A stretch of DNA of 64,000 nt from Rothia nasimurium (GTDB lineage Bacteria; Actinomycetota; Actinomycetes; Actinomycetales; Micrococcaceae): positions 62,001-126,000 of the forward strand of contig NZ_CAKMSR010000002.1 of the NCBI RefSeq assembly GCF_928381705.1, written 5' to 3'. How positions within the stretch are numbered: position 1 is the first letter of the stretch; every line of letters begins with the position of its first letter. Shown in pieces: positions 8,543 to 16,903 of the stretch. The translations under genes were made by a program, and so were the position numbers. Below the pieces are notes generated by a model. It saw only the letters and a list, made by a program, of their open reading frames with translations. It was not told where the DNA came from and ran no database searches.

Positions 8543-9793
8543 CCAGCCGGTGACGGTGTCGAACCAGAGCTGCGGGTCTACGTTCCATTCCCTGGTGTGG
8601 GGGGCCTTTTCGAAGGGTACAAAGTCCACTAGGGGCGATAGCTCCGCCAGAGCCTGTGAGGGCTGGTAGGGCACGTAAGTATCATCTACCGAGTGCATGA
8701 TTAGGGTAGGCACGGTAATGTCACCTGCCCGGTGGGGCCAGGAAATCTGTTGCAGGCTGATGGGTTCTTTCAGCCCGGTGAGGGTACTGAGGGCGGGGTG
8801 GGTGATCATCTGTACACCCAGCTGCCCGATGCGCAGCGGGATCTTGTTCAGGTGTGTGTGGTACTGGATGAGCTCAAGCCAGTCCAGGGCAGGGCCGTCT
8901 AGCACCAGGGCTTGAATAGCCCGGCGGTTACGGGCCAGGTCGGCGGTCTGCATGCAGATTGACCCGCCCATAGACCACCCAAAGAGCACCACGCTGCGAG
9001 CGCCGTGGGCCAGGGCGTAGTCGATGGCGACTTCGACGTCCCGCCATTCGGTGAATCCCAGGCCGTAGCGGCCGTCTTCGCTGGCGGGTGCTTCGCGGTC
9101 GTTGCGGTAGCTCATGTGCAGGCTGGTGAGGCCCAGGGCCTGGGTGGCGTCGAGGGCGCGCAGGGTTTCGGCGCGGGTTGCGCCCATGCCGTGCACCATG
9201 ATGGCCCAGGTGTCGCTGGGCTCAGGTGCACCGGGGTCGTTTGCTCCCTGCCGGTCCAGGGCTGCGCCGGGGTGCACGACCCAGGCCGGTGCAACACCTA
9301 CTGGCAAAGATAGTTCGATATCTTCTGCCCGGTAGCCAGCCATTGCCGGGTTGGTGGCAACCACGCCGGTCAGGCGTCCGCGCTTAATGCCTGCGATATC
9401 GCCCCGGTAAATTTTTTCGATGCTCCGTACCACGGTCCTATCCCCCGGCAGGTAGGAGGTCAGCTCCCCCAGCAGGGCAAAGCCCGCCCCGCCCGAGAAG
9501 TAGAAGCCGTAGTGGCCCGGGGCCAAGGTACGCTCGGTGGCGTCTATACGGATGCTGGTAGGCTGCTGGCCCTCGGCGATGTCGGCGCTGCTGTAGCCCA
9601 GGGAGTGCACGCGGACGTCCTCAACCGGCGCCTTGGGGGGAACCACGATTTTGCGGGCGAAGTGGGTGGCGATTCCTGCGGTGCCCAGGGCAGCGGCGCA
9701 GGCCAGGGTCGCTCCGGCGGCCCCGGCAACCCCCGCTACGGTAGCTAGGGTGAGGGTGCGGGCGGGTGTGGGGTGTGCGTGCTCAGTAGCCAT
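8480..9793 (-). CDS. Membrane-anchored alpha/beta hydrolase
   Basis: 437 aa. An N-terminal hydrophobic Ala/Gly-rich segment (about 14-45) looks like a signal anchor. The hydrolase core includes WAIMVHGMGATRAETLRAL (oxyanion region), the nucleophile elbow GWSMGG, VLDGPALDW, the acid in TLIMHSVDDTYVP and the His in KAPHTREW. This places it with prolyl-oligopeptidase-like or BAAT-like esterases; the substrate is unknown. The C-terminal 20 or so residues overlap the 3' end of ybaK by 63 nt in antisense. Confidence 0.82.
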   Translation of the reverse strand: MATEHAHPTPARTLTLATVAGVAGAAGATLACAAALGTAGIATHFARKIVVPPKAPVEDVRVHSLGYSSADIAEGQQPTSIRIDATERTLAPGHYGFYFSGGAGFALLGELTSYLPGDRTVVRSIEKIYRGDIAGIKRGRLTGVVATNPAMAGYRAEDIELSLPVGVAPAWVVHPGAALDRQGANDPGAPEPSDTWAIMVHGMGATRAETLRALDATQALGLTSLHMSYRNDREAPASEDGRYGLGFTEWRDVEVAIDYALAHGARSVVLFGWSMGGSICMQTADLARNRRAIQALVLDGPALDWLELIQYHTHLNKIPLRIGQLGVQMITHPALSTLTGLKEPISLQQISWPHRAGDITVPTLIMHSVDDTYVPYQPSQALAELSPLVDFVPFEKAPHTREWNVDPQLWFDTVTGWLSSRNIGVSPLRQRNQVIGS

Positions 9794-9876
9794 AATGTCC
9801 AGTTTACGGGAATAAGAGCCCCCTGCGCCTGCTTATACTGGTGCACAGATACAGCCGTGATGAAAGCGAGCAAGCT

Positions 9877-10299
9877 ATGAGTGATTCTCTGCCCGGCCTT
9901 GGTGCCATTGCCAAGAACTGGAAGGAAGTTCTGAACCCCGATGAGTACGCGGTGCTGCGCCAAGGTGGCACGGAGCGGGCTTTTACCGGTGAGTATTGGG
10001 ACACCACCACCGAGGGTGTCTACGCCTGTAGGGCCTGCGGTACCGAGCTGTTCCGGTCGACCGAGAAATTTGAGAGCCACTGCGGCTGGCCCTCTTTCTT
10101 TGAGCCGCTCGCTGCTGACCGGGTGCGCTACATCGAGGACCGCTCTTTAGGTATGGTGCGCGTTGAGGTACGCTGCGCTGCCTGCGATTCGCACCTGGGC
10201 CATGTCTTTGAGGGGGAAGGCTATGACACCCCCACCGACCTGCGCTACTGCATTAACTCCATCAGCCTGACCCTGCACGAGAAGCCGGTAGCTGAGTAG
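9877..10299 (+). CDS. msrB: Peptide-methionine (R)-S-oxide reductase MsrB
   Basis: 140-aa methionine sulfoxide reductase B, which repairs Met-R-sulfoxide in proteins using thioredoxin. The zinc-binding CxxC pairs are at 51-54 (CRAC) and 100-103 (CAAC). The catalytic Cys125 is in RYCINSISL, and a possible resolving Cys69 is in HCGWPSFF. The length matches single-domain MsrB. I use the ATG at 9877 because the MsrB domain begins there. No msrA is adjacent. Confidence 0.96.
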   Translation: MSDSLPGLGAIAKNWKEVLNPDEYAVLRQGGTERAFTGEYWDTTTEGVYACRACGTELFRSTEKFESHCGWPSFFEPLAADRVRYIEDRSLGMVRVEVRCAACDSHLGHVFEGEGYDTPTDLRYCINSISLTLHEKPVAE

Positions 10300-10402
10300 G
10301 TTCTCTGTCCGGGGGTATGGGTGAGCGGACAACGCTCACCCCGGTAGGGCTGGGCAAAACCTGGCATAATAGGGAGGTAGTTTTCCACCGGGAGGGAGTT
10401 TT

Positions 10403-11674
10403 ATGGTGGCGCAACCTGTAGGGGGAACAGGTTCTCAGTTTGATTTACCTGAGGGGATTAGTATCCCCGAGGTGGTGTATCTCGACGAGCCTGAGGGAGG
10501 CACGCCGAGCGTCATTAACACCGAACGCGGCCTGCACCGCGTTGCCGATATTTTGGCGGCCGAGAGCGGCCCGGTTGCTGTTGATACCGAGCGAGCTTCT
10601 GGCATTCGCTATGGTCAGCGAGCTTTTTTGGTGCAGCTCAAGCGCGGTAATTCCGGGGTGATTCTGATTGACCCCGAGAGTTTCGATGACCTCACCCTGA
10701 TTAATGACGCCCTGGCCGGGGCTGAGTGGGTCTTGCATGCCGCAACCCAGGATTTGCCGTGTTTGGCGGAGATCGGCATGTACCCCGATGCCCTCTTTGA
10801 TACCGAGCTGGGCGGACGCCTTGCCGGGTTTGAGCGCGTCGGGCTGGGGTACATGGTAGAGAACCTGTTGGGCTACAAGCTGGCCAAGGAGCACTCTGCC
10901 GTGGACTGGTCCCACCGTCCGCTCCCCGCCGTCTGGCTGAACTATGCCGCTTTAGACGTTGATATTCTGCTTGATCTGCGCGATGCGGTGGAAGATGAGC
11001 TACGGGCCCAGGGCAAGCTGGCCTACGCGCTTGAGGAGTTCCGCTACGTGTGTGAGCACCCTGAGCGTGAAGAGAAGCCCGACCCCTGGCGCAAGACCAA
11101 GGGTATTCGCGATTTGAAAACCCGCCGCCAGCTCACCGCCCTGCGCAACCTCTGGTACGAGCGTGAACACCTGGCGCAGAAGAAGGACGTTGCCCCCAAG
11201 CGTCTGCTGCCCGATGCGTCCTTGATTACTGCTGCCCGGCTGATGCCGCGCACCGTCCCGGCTATTTTGCAGATTCCCGGCTTTCAAACCCGCGCTCTCA
11301 AGCGGGAGGCGCCGCGCTGGCTGAAGGCCCTGGCGGACGCGAAGAAGGAGGCGGAGCCCGTCCCCTTCACGACCCCGGCGTCCGGTCCCCCGCCGCTGAA
11401 GGCGTGGGAGGTCAAGCGCCCCGAGTCCGCCCTGCTCATTGCTGAGGCAAAACCTGCGGTGCTCGCTGTGGGCGAGCGCCTAAACATGCCGCAGGAGAAC
11501 GTCCTTGCCCCCGATGTACTGCGCCGCCTGTGCTGGGACCCGCCTACCGGGTCGTCCGTTGAGGAACTTAGGGTAGCCCTGCTTGAACTTGGGGCACGCC
11601 AGTGGCAGATTGAACTTATAGCCCCTGACCTGGCTGATATTTTTGCCCGGGTTAGACATTCATCTACAAAGTAA
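10403..11674 (+). CDS. rnd: Ribonuclease D-like 3'-5' exonuclease with HRDC domain
   Basis: 423-aa DEDDy-type exonuclease. Exo I is VAVDTERASG, Exo II is VLHAATQDLPCLAE, and Exo III is WLNYAALDVDILLDL with the characteristic Tyr. An HRDC domain follows (about 215-290), then a C-terminal actinobacterial extension. RNase D trims tRNA 3' ends and other stable RNAs. A strong GGGAGG precedes the ATG. The Rieske gene starts 9 nt after the stop, so the two are likely co-transcribed. Confidence 0.92.
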   Translation: MVAQPVGGTGSQFDLPEGISIPEVVYLDEPEGGTPSVINTERGLHRVADILAAESGPVAVDTERASGIRYGQRAFLVQLKRGNSGVILIDPESFDDLTLINDALAGAEWVLHAATQDLPCLAEIGMYPDALFDTELGGRLAGFERVGLGYMVENLLGYKLAKEHSAVDWSHRPLPAVWLNYAALDVDILLDLRDAVEDELRAQGKLAYALEEFRYVCEHPEREEKPDPWRKTKGIRDLKTRRQLTALRNLWYEREHLAQKKDVAPKRLLPDASLITAARLMPRTVPAILQIPGFQTRALKREAPRWLKALADAKKEAEPVPFTTPASGPPPLKAWEVKRPESALLIAEAKPAVLAVGERLNMPQENVLAPDVLRRLCWDPPTGSSVEELRVALLELGARQWQIELIAPDLADIFARVRHSSTK

Positions 11675-11683
11675 GGTTCAACT

Positions 11684-12181
11684 ATGTGCACTACCTGTGG
11701 TTGTCAGAAGGAAAACAAGGACGCCCCCGCCCCCGCTGAGCAGGCCGAGACAGGTGGGCGCGGGCTCACCCGCCGCCAGGCGGTAGCGGGCACTGCGGGT
11801 CTGGGCGCCGGTGCCGCGCTGCTAACTGCCTGCGGTTCTTCTGACGAGTCTGAGAGCCTGACCGCCAACGACGGCCGCCCGGCGCAGGCCACCGACATGG
11901 CCGCGGTTGAGGACGTCCCCGTAGGCGGCGTCATCCAGGCCAATAGCGACGGGGTAACCGTAATGATTACCCAGCCGACCGAGGGCACCTTCCACGCTTT
12001 CTCATCGGTGTGCACCCACCAGGGCTGCCAGCTGAACGCACAGAAAGAAAAGACCATGATCTGCCCCTGCCACGCCTCAGTATTCTCACTGGAGGACGGC
12101 TCGGTTCAAGGCGGCCCAGCAGAAACCGCCCTGCCCGAGTTCACGGTGGAGGTCAAGGACGGCAGGATCTGGGTTTCCTAG
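11684..12181 (+). CDS. Rieske [2Fe-2S] lipoprotein with Tat signal
   Basis: 165 aa. Residues 28-50 contain a twin-arginine motif (TRRQAVAG) and a lipobox (LLTAC, Cys50), so a Tat-exported lipoprotein is expected. The Rieske domain has CTHQGC (Cys110, His112, Cys115) and CPCH (Cys127, Cys129, His130), the two Cys/His pairs plus the disulfide cysteines. The cytosolic N-terminus also begins MCTTCGC, an unusual Cys cluster before the Tat motif. It probably donates or accepts electrons at the outer membrane surface; the partner is unknown. Its stop shares the tetramer CTAG with the stop of dxs. Confidence 0.88.
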   Translation: MCTTCGCQKENKDAPAPAEQAETGGRGLTRRQAVAGTAGLGAGAALLTACGSSDESESLTANDGRPAQATDMAAVEDVPVGGVIQANSDGVTVMITQPTEGTFHAFSSVCTHQGCQLNAQKEKTMICPCHASVFSLEDGSVQGGPAETALPEFTVEVKDGRIWVS

Positions 12182-14154
12182 CTAGTGTGCTTCGGCTTCT
12201 CCCCTTCGGTGCGGGCGAAGGGCACCATGTTACCGGCGAGCTGGGCCAGGATGTCGGCGCTAATTTTCTGGGGCGTAAGGCCCACTTCTTCAAGGATTTC
12301 GCCGCGTTCTGCATGCTTGATGAACTCAGCGGGCAGGCCCAGTTCGTTGAGGGCAGTATCAATACCGGCAGCTCGCATCTCCTGGCGGATGCGGGATCCC
12401 ACACCACCTGCGCGTACGCCGTCCTCCATTGACACCACAATGCGGTGCTCACCGGCGAGGGTTACTACGCTGGCGGGTACGGGCATGACCCAGCGGGGGT
12501 CGATGACGGTTACGCTCACGCCCTGCTCGGCGAGCAGGTCTGCGGTGTCGAGGGCGAGACGGGCAAAGGCACCGACTCCGATGAGGAGCACGTCGCGCTG
12601 GCCGCTTTCGGGGTTGGGTTCGCCGTGGCGGGCGAGGACGTCCGTGCCGTCTGCAAGACGCTCAAGTGCGGGGATGTCGGCGCCGACTGAGCCCTTGGGG
12701 TAGCGCACCACGGTGGGGGCGTCCTCGATGGCGACGGCTTCGCGGAGTTCTTCGCGCAGGGTCACGGCGTCGCGGGGGGCAGCTAGATGCAGGCCGGGGA
12801 TGAACTGCAGCAGGGCAAGATCCCACATGCCGTGGTGGGAGGCTCCATCGGGGCCGGTGACGCCGGATCGGTCCAGCACGATGGTTACGCCGGCCTTGTG
12901 CAGGGCAACGTCCATGAGCAGCTGGTCGAAGCCGCGGTTGAGGAAGGTCGCGTAGAGGGCGATCACGGGGTGCTGGCCGCCGTAGGCCAGGCCCGCGCTC
13001 ATAGCGATAGCGTGCTGTTCGGCGATACCCACGTCGATGACGCGGTCGGGGTGTGCGGCGGCCATAGGCTTGAGGCCAACGGGAATGAGCATAGCGCCGG
13101 TGACACCGACGATGTCGTCGCGCTCGTCGGCGATGTCTTTGATTTCTTGGGCAAAGACGCTGGTCCAGGATTTTCCGGACGACTTCGCCAGAGCCTCGCC
13201 GGTATCGGGGTCGATGACGCCAACGGCGTGGAACATGTCGTCCTTGTCGCTGACGGCCGGCGCGTAGCCGTGGCCCTTTTCGGTGATGGCGTGTACGATG
13301 ACGGGCCCGCCAAAGTTTTTAGCGGACTCCAGGGCGGTTTCTACGGCTTCGAGGTCGTGCCCGTCGATGGGGCCCACGTACTTCATGCCGAGGTCTTCAA
13401 AGATACCGCCGGGCACCATGACGTCCTTGATGCCGGCCTTCATACCGTGCAGGCCGCGGTAAATCATCTGGCCGACCGAGCCGCCCTTTTGGAGCTTTGT
13501 GCGGGCAGCGGCCAGGGTGCGCTCGTAACGGGAATCCAGGCGCACCTTATCGAGACGGTTCTGCAGTTCGTGCTGCAGGGCAGCCAGCTGGTTGGCAAAG
13601 CCGCCGACGGTAGGGGCGTAGGAGCGGCCGTTGTCGTTGACAACGATGACGACCTTGCGGTTTTTATCCGCTGCGATGTTGTTGACCGCTTCCCAGGCCA
13701 TACCGCCGGTAAGCGCACCGTCACCGATGACGGCTACGGTGTAGCGGTCGCCCTGCCCGGTGAGCTGGTAGGCGCGGGAGATGCCGTCTGCCCAGGAAAG
13801 AGACGAGGACGCGTGCGAGGACTCAACGATGTCGTGGTCAGATTCTGCGCGCTCAGGGTAGCCTGCAATGCCGCCCTTCTGGCGCAGGGTTTCAAAATTC
13901 TGGCGGCCGGTCACCAGCTTATGTACGTAGGACTGGTGGCCGGTATCAAAGACGATGGAATCTTGGGGGGAATTGAAGACCCGGTGGATGCCCAGGGTCA
14001 GTTCGACAACACCCAGGTTGGGGCCCAGGTGCCCGCCGGTTCGCGAGACATTGTTAACGAGGAACTCACGAATCTCTTGGGCAAGCTCGGTGAGCTGCTC
14101 GGAGCTCAGAGCGTTCAGGTCGCTCGGCTCACCAATAGTTTCTAGTAGTCCCAC
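12178..14154 (-). CDS. dxs: 1-deoxy-D-xylulose-5-phosphate synthase
   Basis: 658-aa thiamine-diphosphate enzyme that joins pyruvate and glyceraldehyde 3-phosphate in the first step of the MEP isoprenoid pathway. Landmarks are GHLGPNLGVVELTLGIHRVF, the TPP motif GDGALTGGMAWEAVNN ending VNDN, the transketolase pyrimidine-domain block EQHAIAMSAGLAYGG, and a C-terminal transketolase domain. The GTG at 14154 is preferred because GGGGGAG sits 5 nt upstream; a GTG six codons earlier lacks this. No other isoprenoid gene is adjacent. Confidence 0.97.
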   Translation of the reverse strand: MGLLETIGEPSDLNALSSEQLTELAQEIREFLVNNVSRTGGHLGPNLGVVELTLGIHRVFNSPQDSIVFDTGHQSYVHKLVTGRQNFETLRQKGGIAGYPERAESDHDIVESSHASSSLSWADGISRAYQLTGQGDRYTVAVIGDGALTGGMAWEAVNNIAADKNRKVVIVVNDNGRSYAPTVGGFANQLAALQHELQNRLDKVRLDSRYERTLAAARTKLQKGGSVGQMIYRGLHGMKAGIKDVMVPGGIFEDLGMKYVGPIDGHDLEAVETALESAKNFGGPVIVHAITEKGHGYAPAVSDKDDMFHAVGVIDPDTGEALAKSSGKSWTSVFAQEIKDIADERDDIVGVTGAMLIPVGLKPMAAAHPDRVIDVGIAEQHAIAMSAGLAYGGQHPVIALYATFLNRGFDQLLMDVALHKAGVTIVLDRSGVTGPDGASHHGMWDLALLQFIPGLHLAAPRDAVTLREELREAVAIEDAPTVVRYPKGSVGADIPALERLADGTDVLARHGEPNPESGQRDVLLIGVGAFARLALDTADLLAEQGVSVTVIDPRWVMPVPASVVTLAGEHRIVVSMEDGVRAGGVGSRIRQEMRAAGIDTALNELGLPAEFIKHAERGEILEEVGLTPQKISADILAQLAGNMVPFARTEGEKPKHTS

Positions 14155-14480
14155 GATTACTCCCCCGTTCACCGGCTAGCTGCGCCCCAACGTCCTTGTA
14201 GCTGTGGGCGGCGGTCACCGGTCAAAAGTCTAGTGTGTTGCAATTAAGTAACTTTACCCGCTCAGTGCTGGTTTAGCGATTCACAGTGTGGGAAGCAGTG
14301 TAGCGCTTGTGTTTCAGTTAGGTTTCATCACGCGTGGCACTTTTCAAATGTATATACGAGCCGCTAGTATCAGTGCTCAACAGCTCACACTGTGCACTGG
14401 CACACAAATATAGGTCACAGTGAGACTGAATCATTACCAGGCTAGTTCCCTCACTAGCCCCGCACGAATGGATTTCTTCT
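14155..14480. other. Divergent intergenic region dxs / AGCS symporter
   Basis: About 325 bp between the divergent starts of dxs and the symporter. It must hold both promoters. I looked for a glycine riboswitch, tRNA or strong hairpin and recognised none. The right half is relatively A+T rich, and nothing in it is clear enough to call. Confidence 0.5.
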
Positions 14481-16013
14481 ATGACCGCAGCAATCGACTG
14501 GGCGAACAGTATTATCTGGTCACCCGTGCTGGTATATCTTTGCCTGGCTGTTGGCGTGTACTTCACCATCCGCACCCGCCTACTCCAGATTCGCCAGATT
14601 CCCACCATGATTCGCGCGACCTTCAAGGGCGAGTCATCTAAGGACGGCGTCTCGTCCTTCCAGGCCCTTGCCATGTCACTCGCTGGCCGCGTAGGCACCG
14701 GTAACATCGCCGGCGTTGCCACCGCCATCGCCTTCGGCGGTCCCGGCGCCGTCTTCTGGATGTGGACCGTAGCCTTCCTGGGCTCATCAACCTCCTTCAT
14801 CGAGTCCACCCTGGGCCAGATTTACAAGGAACGCGATAAGGTCACCGGCGAGTACCGCGGCGGCCCTGCCTACTACTTTGAAAAGGCCTACCGTCACACC
14901 AAGTACTCCGGGCTCTTCAAGGTCTACGCCTCCATCTTTGCTTTTGCCACCGTCCTTGCCTGCGGTTTCTTCCTGCCGGGCGTTCAGGCTAACGGTATTG
15001 CAACCTCCATGCAGGGAGCCTTCCCCGAGGTTCACCCCTGGATGACCGCCACCGGCATCACCATCCTGCTGGCCTTCATCGTCGTTGGTGGCGTCAAGCG
15101 TATTGCAACCTTCGCCTCTGTTGTGGTTCCCTTCATGGCTATCATCTACATCGTGCTGGCCATGATCGTAGCCTTCATCAACATCAACATGCTGGGTGAC
15201 GTTATCAACCTGATCTTCTCATCAGCATTTGGTCTGCACGCAACCTTCGGTGCCATCATCGGCACCGCCGTTGAGTGGGGCGTCAAGCGCGGCATCTACT
15301 CCAACGAAGCTGGCCAGGGCACCGGTCCCCACGCCGCTGCAGCTGCTGAGGTCAAGCACCCCGCTGCCCAGGGCTTCGTGCAGGCGATGGCCGTTTACAT
15401 TGATACCCTCTTCGTCTGCTCCGCTACTGCCTTCCTGATTCTTTCAACCGGCATGTACCGTGTCTACGAGGGCGGCTCAGCCGACACCCCCGTGCTGGCA
15501 GAGGGCTCGGGCAACCTGGCCGAGGGCGTTACCGTTGGCCCGGCTTTCGCCCAGGCTGCGTTTGACACCTTCATCCCCGGTGCAGGTCCCATCTTCATTG
15601 CGGTTTCGCTCGGCTTCTTCGCCTTCACCACCATCGTGGCCTACTACTACATGGCAGAAACCAACCTGCGTTACCTGACCCGTAACCTGCAGAACAAGAC
15701 CCTGGGCAACGCCCTGTTGCGTCTGCTGCAGCTGCTGATTCTGACCGCAACCGTTATTGGCTGTGTCAGCACCGCAGGTGCCGCCTGGGCACTGGGTGAC
15801 ATCGGTGTGGGTCTGATGGCATGGCTGAACATCGTGGGTATTCTGGTGATCCAGAAGCCCGCCCTGCAGGTACTCAAGGACTACGAGCAGCAGAAGAAGC
15901 AGGGTCTTGACCCCATGTTCGACCCCCGCCCCCTCGGCATTAAGAACGCTGATTTCTGGGAGACCTACTACGACGTGAAGACCGGCGCTATCCCGGTTCA
16001 GGACGCCAAGTAA
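14481..16013 (+). CDS. Alanine/glycine:cation symporter (AGCS family)
   Basis: 510-aa polytopic inner-membrane transporter of the AGCS family (Na+- or H+-coupled Ala/Gly uptake). Signature stretches are LAMSLAGRVGTGNIAGVATAI, GGPGAVFWMW, FIESTLGQIYK and GIYSNEAGQGTGPHAAAAA, the conserved family block near the centre. About ten or eleven hydrophobic helices are visible. The ATG is at 14481. It is followed by its own terminator and is probably monocistronic. Confidence 0.93.
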   Translation: MTAAIDWANSIIWSPVLVYLCLAVGVYFTIRTRLLQIRQIPTMIRATFKGESSKDGVSSFQALAMSLAGRVGTGNIAGVATAIAFGGPGAVFWMWTVAFLGSSTSFIESTLGQIYKERDKVTGEYRGGPAYYFEKAYRHTKYSGLFKVYASIFAFATVLACGFFLPGVQANGIATSMQGAFPEVHPWMTATGITILLAFIVVGGVKRIATFASVVVPFMAIIYIVLAMIVAFININMLGDVINLIFSSAFGLHATFGAIIGTAVEWGVKRGIYSNEAGQGTGPHAAAAAEVKHPAAQGFVQAMAVYIDTLFVCSATAFLILSTGMYRVYEGGSADTPVLAEGSGNLAEGVTVGPAFAQAAFDTFIPGAGPIFIAVSLGFFAFTTIVAYYYMAETNLRYLTRNLQNKTLGNALLRLLQLLILTATVIGCVSTAGAAWALGDIGVGLMAWLNIVGILVIQKPALQVLKDYEQQKKQGLDPMFDPRPLGIKNADFWETYYDVKTGAIPVQDAK

Positions 16014-16034
16014 CCGTCTCTACGCTCTAGCGTC

Positions 16035-16071
16035 AAGTGCCCCGCACCGCCCTAGGCTGTGCGGGGCACTT
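16035..16071 (+). terminator. Intrinsic terminator after the AGCS symporter
   Basis: 13-bp perfect stem AAGTGCCCCGCAC/GTGCGGGGCACTT with an 11-nt loop, 22 nt after the symporter stop, followed by a short T-containing run. Confidence 0.75.
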
Positions 16072-16090
16072 CTGCGTGTAGGGTGGGGTC

Positions 16091-16714
16091 ATGAGCACTC
16101 TTCACCCCTCCCCGCTGGGCGACCAGCGCCCCACTCGGGAGCAGCTTCAAGACTTCGTCAACGGCACCCTTGACGACCGGCTGCCTGTGGCTGGCACTCC
16201 CCTCCGTCTGCTGATCGTGGGTATCAACCCCGGGCTGTGGACGTCCGCCGTCAACGCCCCCTTCGCCTTTCCCGGCAACCGCTTCTGGCCATCGCTTGAT
16301 AGGGCAGGCATCGTCACTCCCAGGGTGGACGCTTCACGCGGTTTGAGCGACGAGGTTGAGGAACAGCTAGCCCACCTGGGTATCGGCATAACTAACCTGG
16401 TTGACCGGGCAACAGCAAGAGCCGACGAGCTCACAGCCCAGGAGCTGAAGGACGCCCTCCCCCGGCTAGTTACCCTCACCCACTCCTATAGACCGCAGGC
16501 TGTAGCGATTGCGGGCATCACAGCCTATCGGACGGCCTTTGGCGATAGGAAGGCTCAGCTGGGGCGACAAGACACCTCCCAGATTGAGGGGTGGAACCCG
16601 GCGAGCCAGCTCTGGGTCGTGCCTCAGCCTAGCGGTTTAAACGCCCACGAAAATATTGATTCCCTAGCGGATAAGTGGCGGCAGGTCTGGGACTCCACGC
16701 AGCCACTCACCTAG
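16091..16714 (+). CDS. mug: Mismatch-specific (G:U/T) DNA glycosylase
   Basis: 207-aa member of the Mug/TDG uracil-DNA glycosylase family, which removes uracil or thymine from G:U/G:T mismatches. The active-site motif is GINPGLWTS (Asn in INPG), followed by FPGNRFWP; the second motif region is LPQPSGLNA near the C-terminus. Cytosolic base-excision repair. Starts with an ATG about 78 bp after the symporter stop. Confidence 0.9.
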   Translation: MSTLHPSPLGDQRPTREQLQDFVNGTLDDRLPVAGTPLRLLIVGINPGLWTSAVNAPFAFPGNRFWPSLDRAGIVTPRVDASRGLSDEVEEQLAHLGIGITNLVDRATARADELTAQELKDALPRLVTLTHSYRPQAVAIAGITAYRTAFGDRKAQLGRQDTSQIEGWNPASQLWVVPQPSGLNAHENIDSLADKWRQVWDSTQPLT

Positions 16715-16841
16715 CCACGTCCCGTCCCTGCCCCCGTCCCCGCCGCCACACATAAGGGACCAGATTCCTCCCCAAATCCTCAATGCCTACCGATACTTCG
16801 AACAGTTATCTGGTCCCAACTCTATAGAAAACAAACAAAAA

Positions 16842-16879
16842 GGTCTGTGGCCCCCACTGAAAAGTGGGGGCCACAGACC
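16842..16879 (-). terminator. Intrinsic terminator of acnA
   Basis: 17-bp perfect stem with a 4-nt loop. On the minus strand it is followed by TTTTTGTTTG. It lies 25 nt beyond the aconitase stop. Confidence 0.9.
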
Positions 16880-16903
16880 GTGAACCTGTTAGCGCTCTAG
16901 AAC

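Noticed and set aside
12787..14145. 452-codon open frame antisense to dxs
   Set aside because: A mirror of third-position G+C in a well-supported gene; composition is Gly/Val/Asp-rich without motifs. dxs has all its active-site blocks.
14155..14480. Glycine riboswitch before the AGCS symporter
   Set aside because: No tandem glycine-aptamer core or expression-platform hairpin could be recognised.
16756..16817. 10-bp inverted repeat GGGACCAGAT/ATCTGGTCCC with a 42-nt loop after mug
   Set aside because: Could be a remote mug terminator or chance; no tRNA fold, no second copy seen and no T-run.
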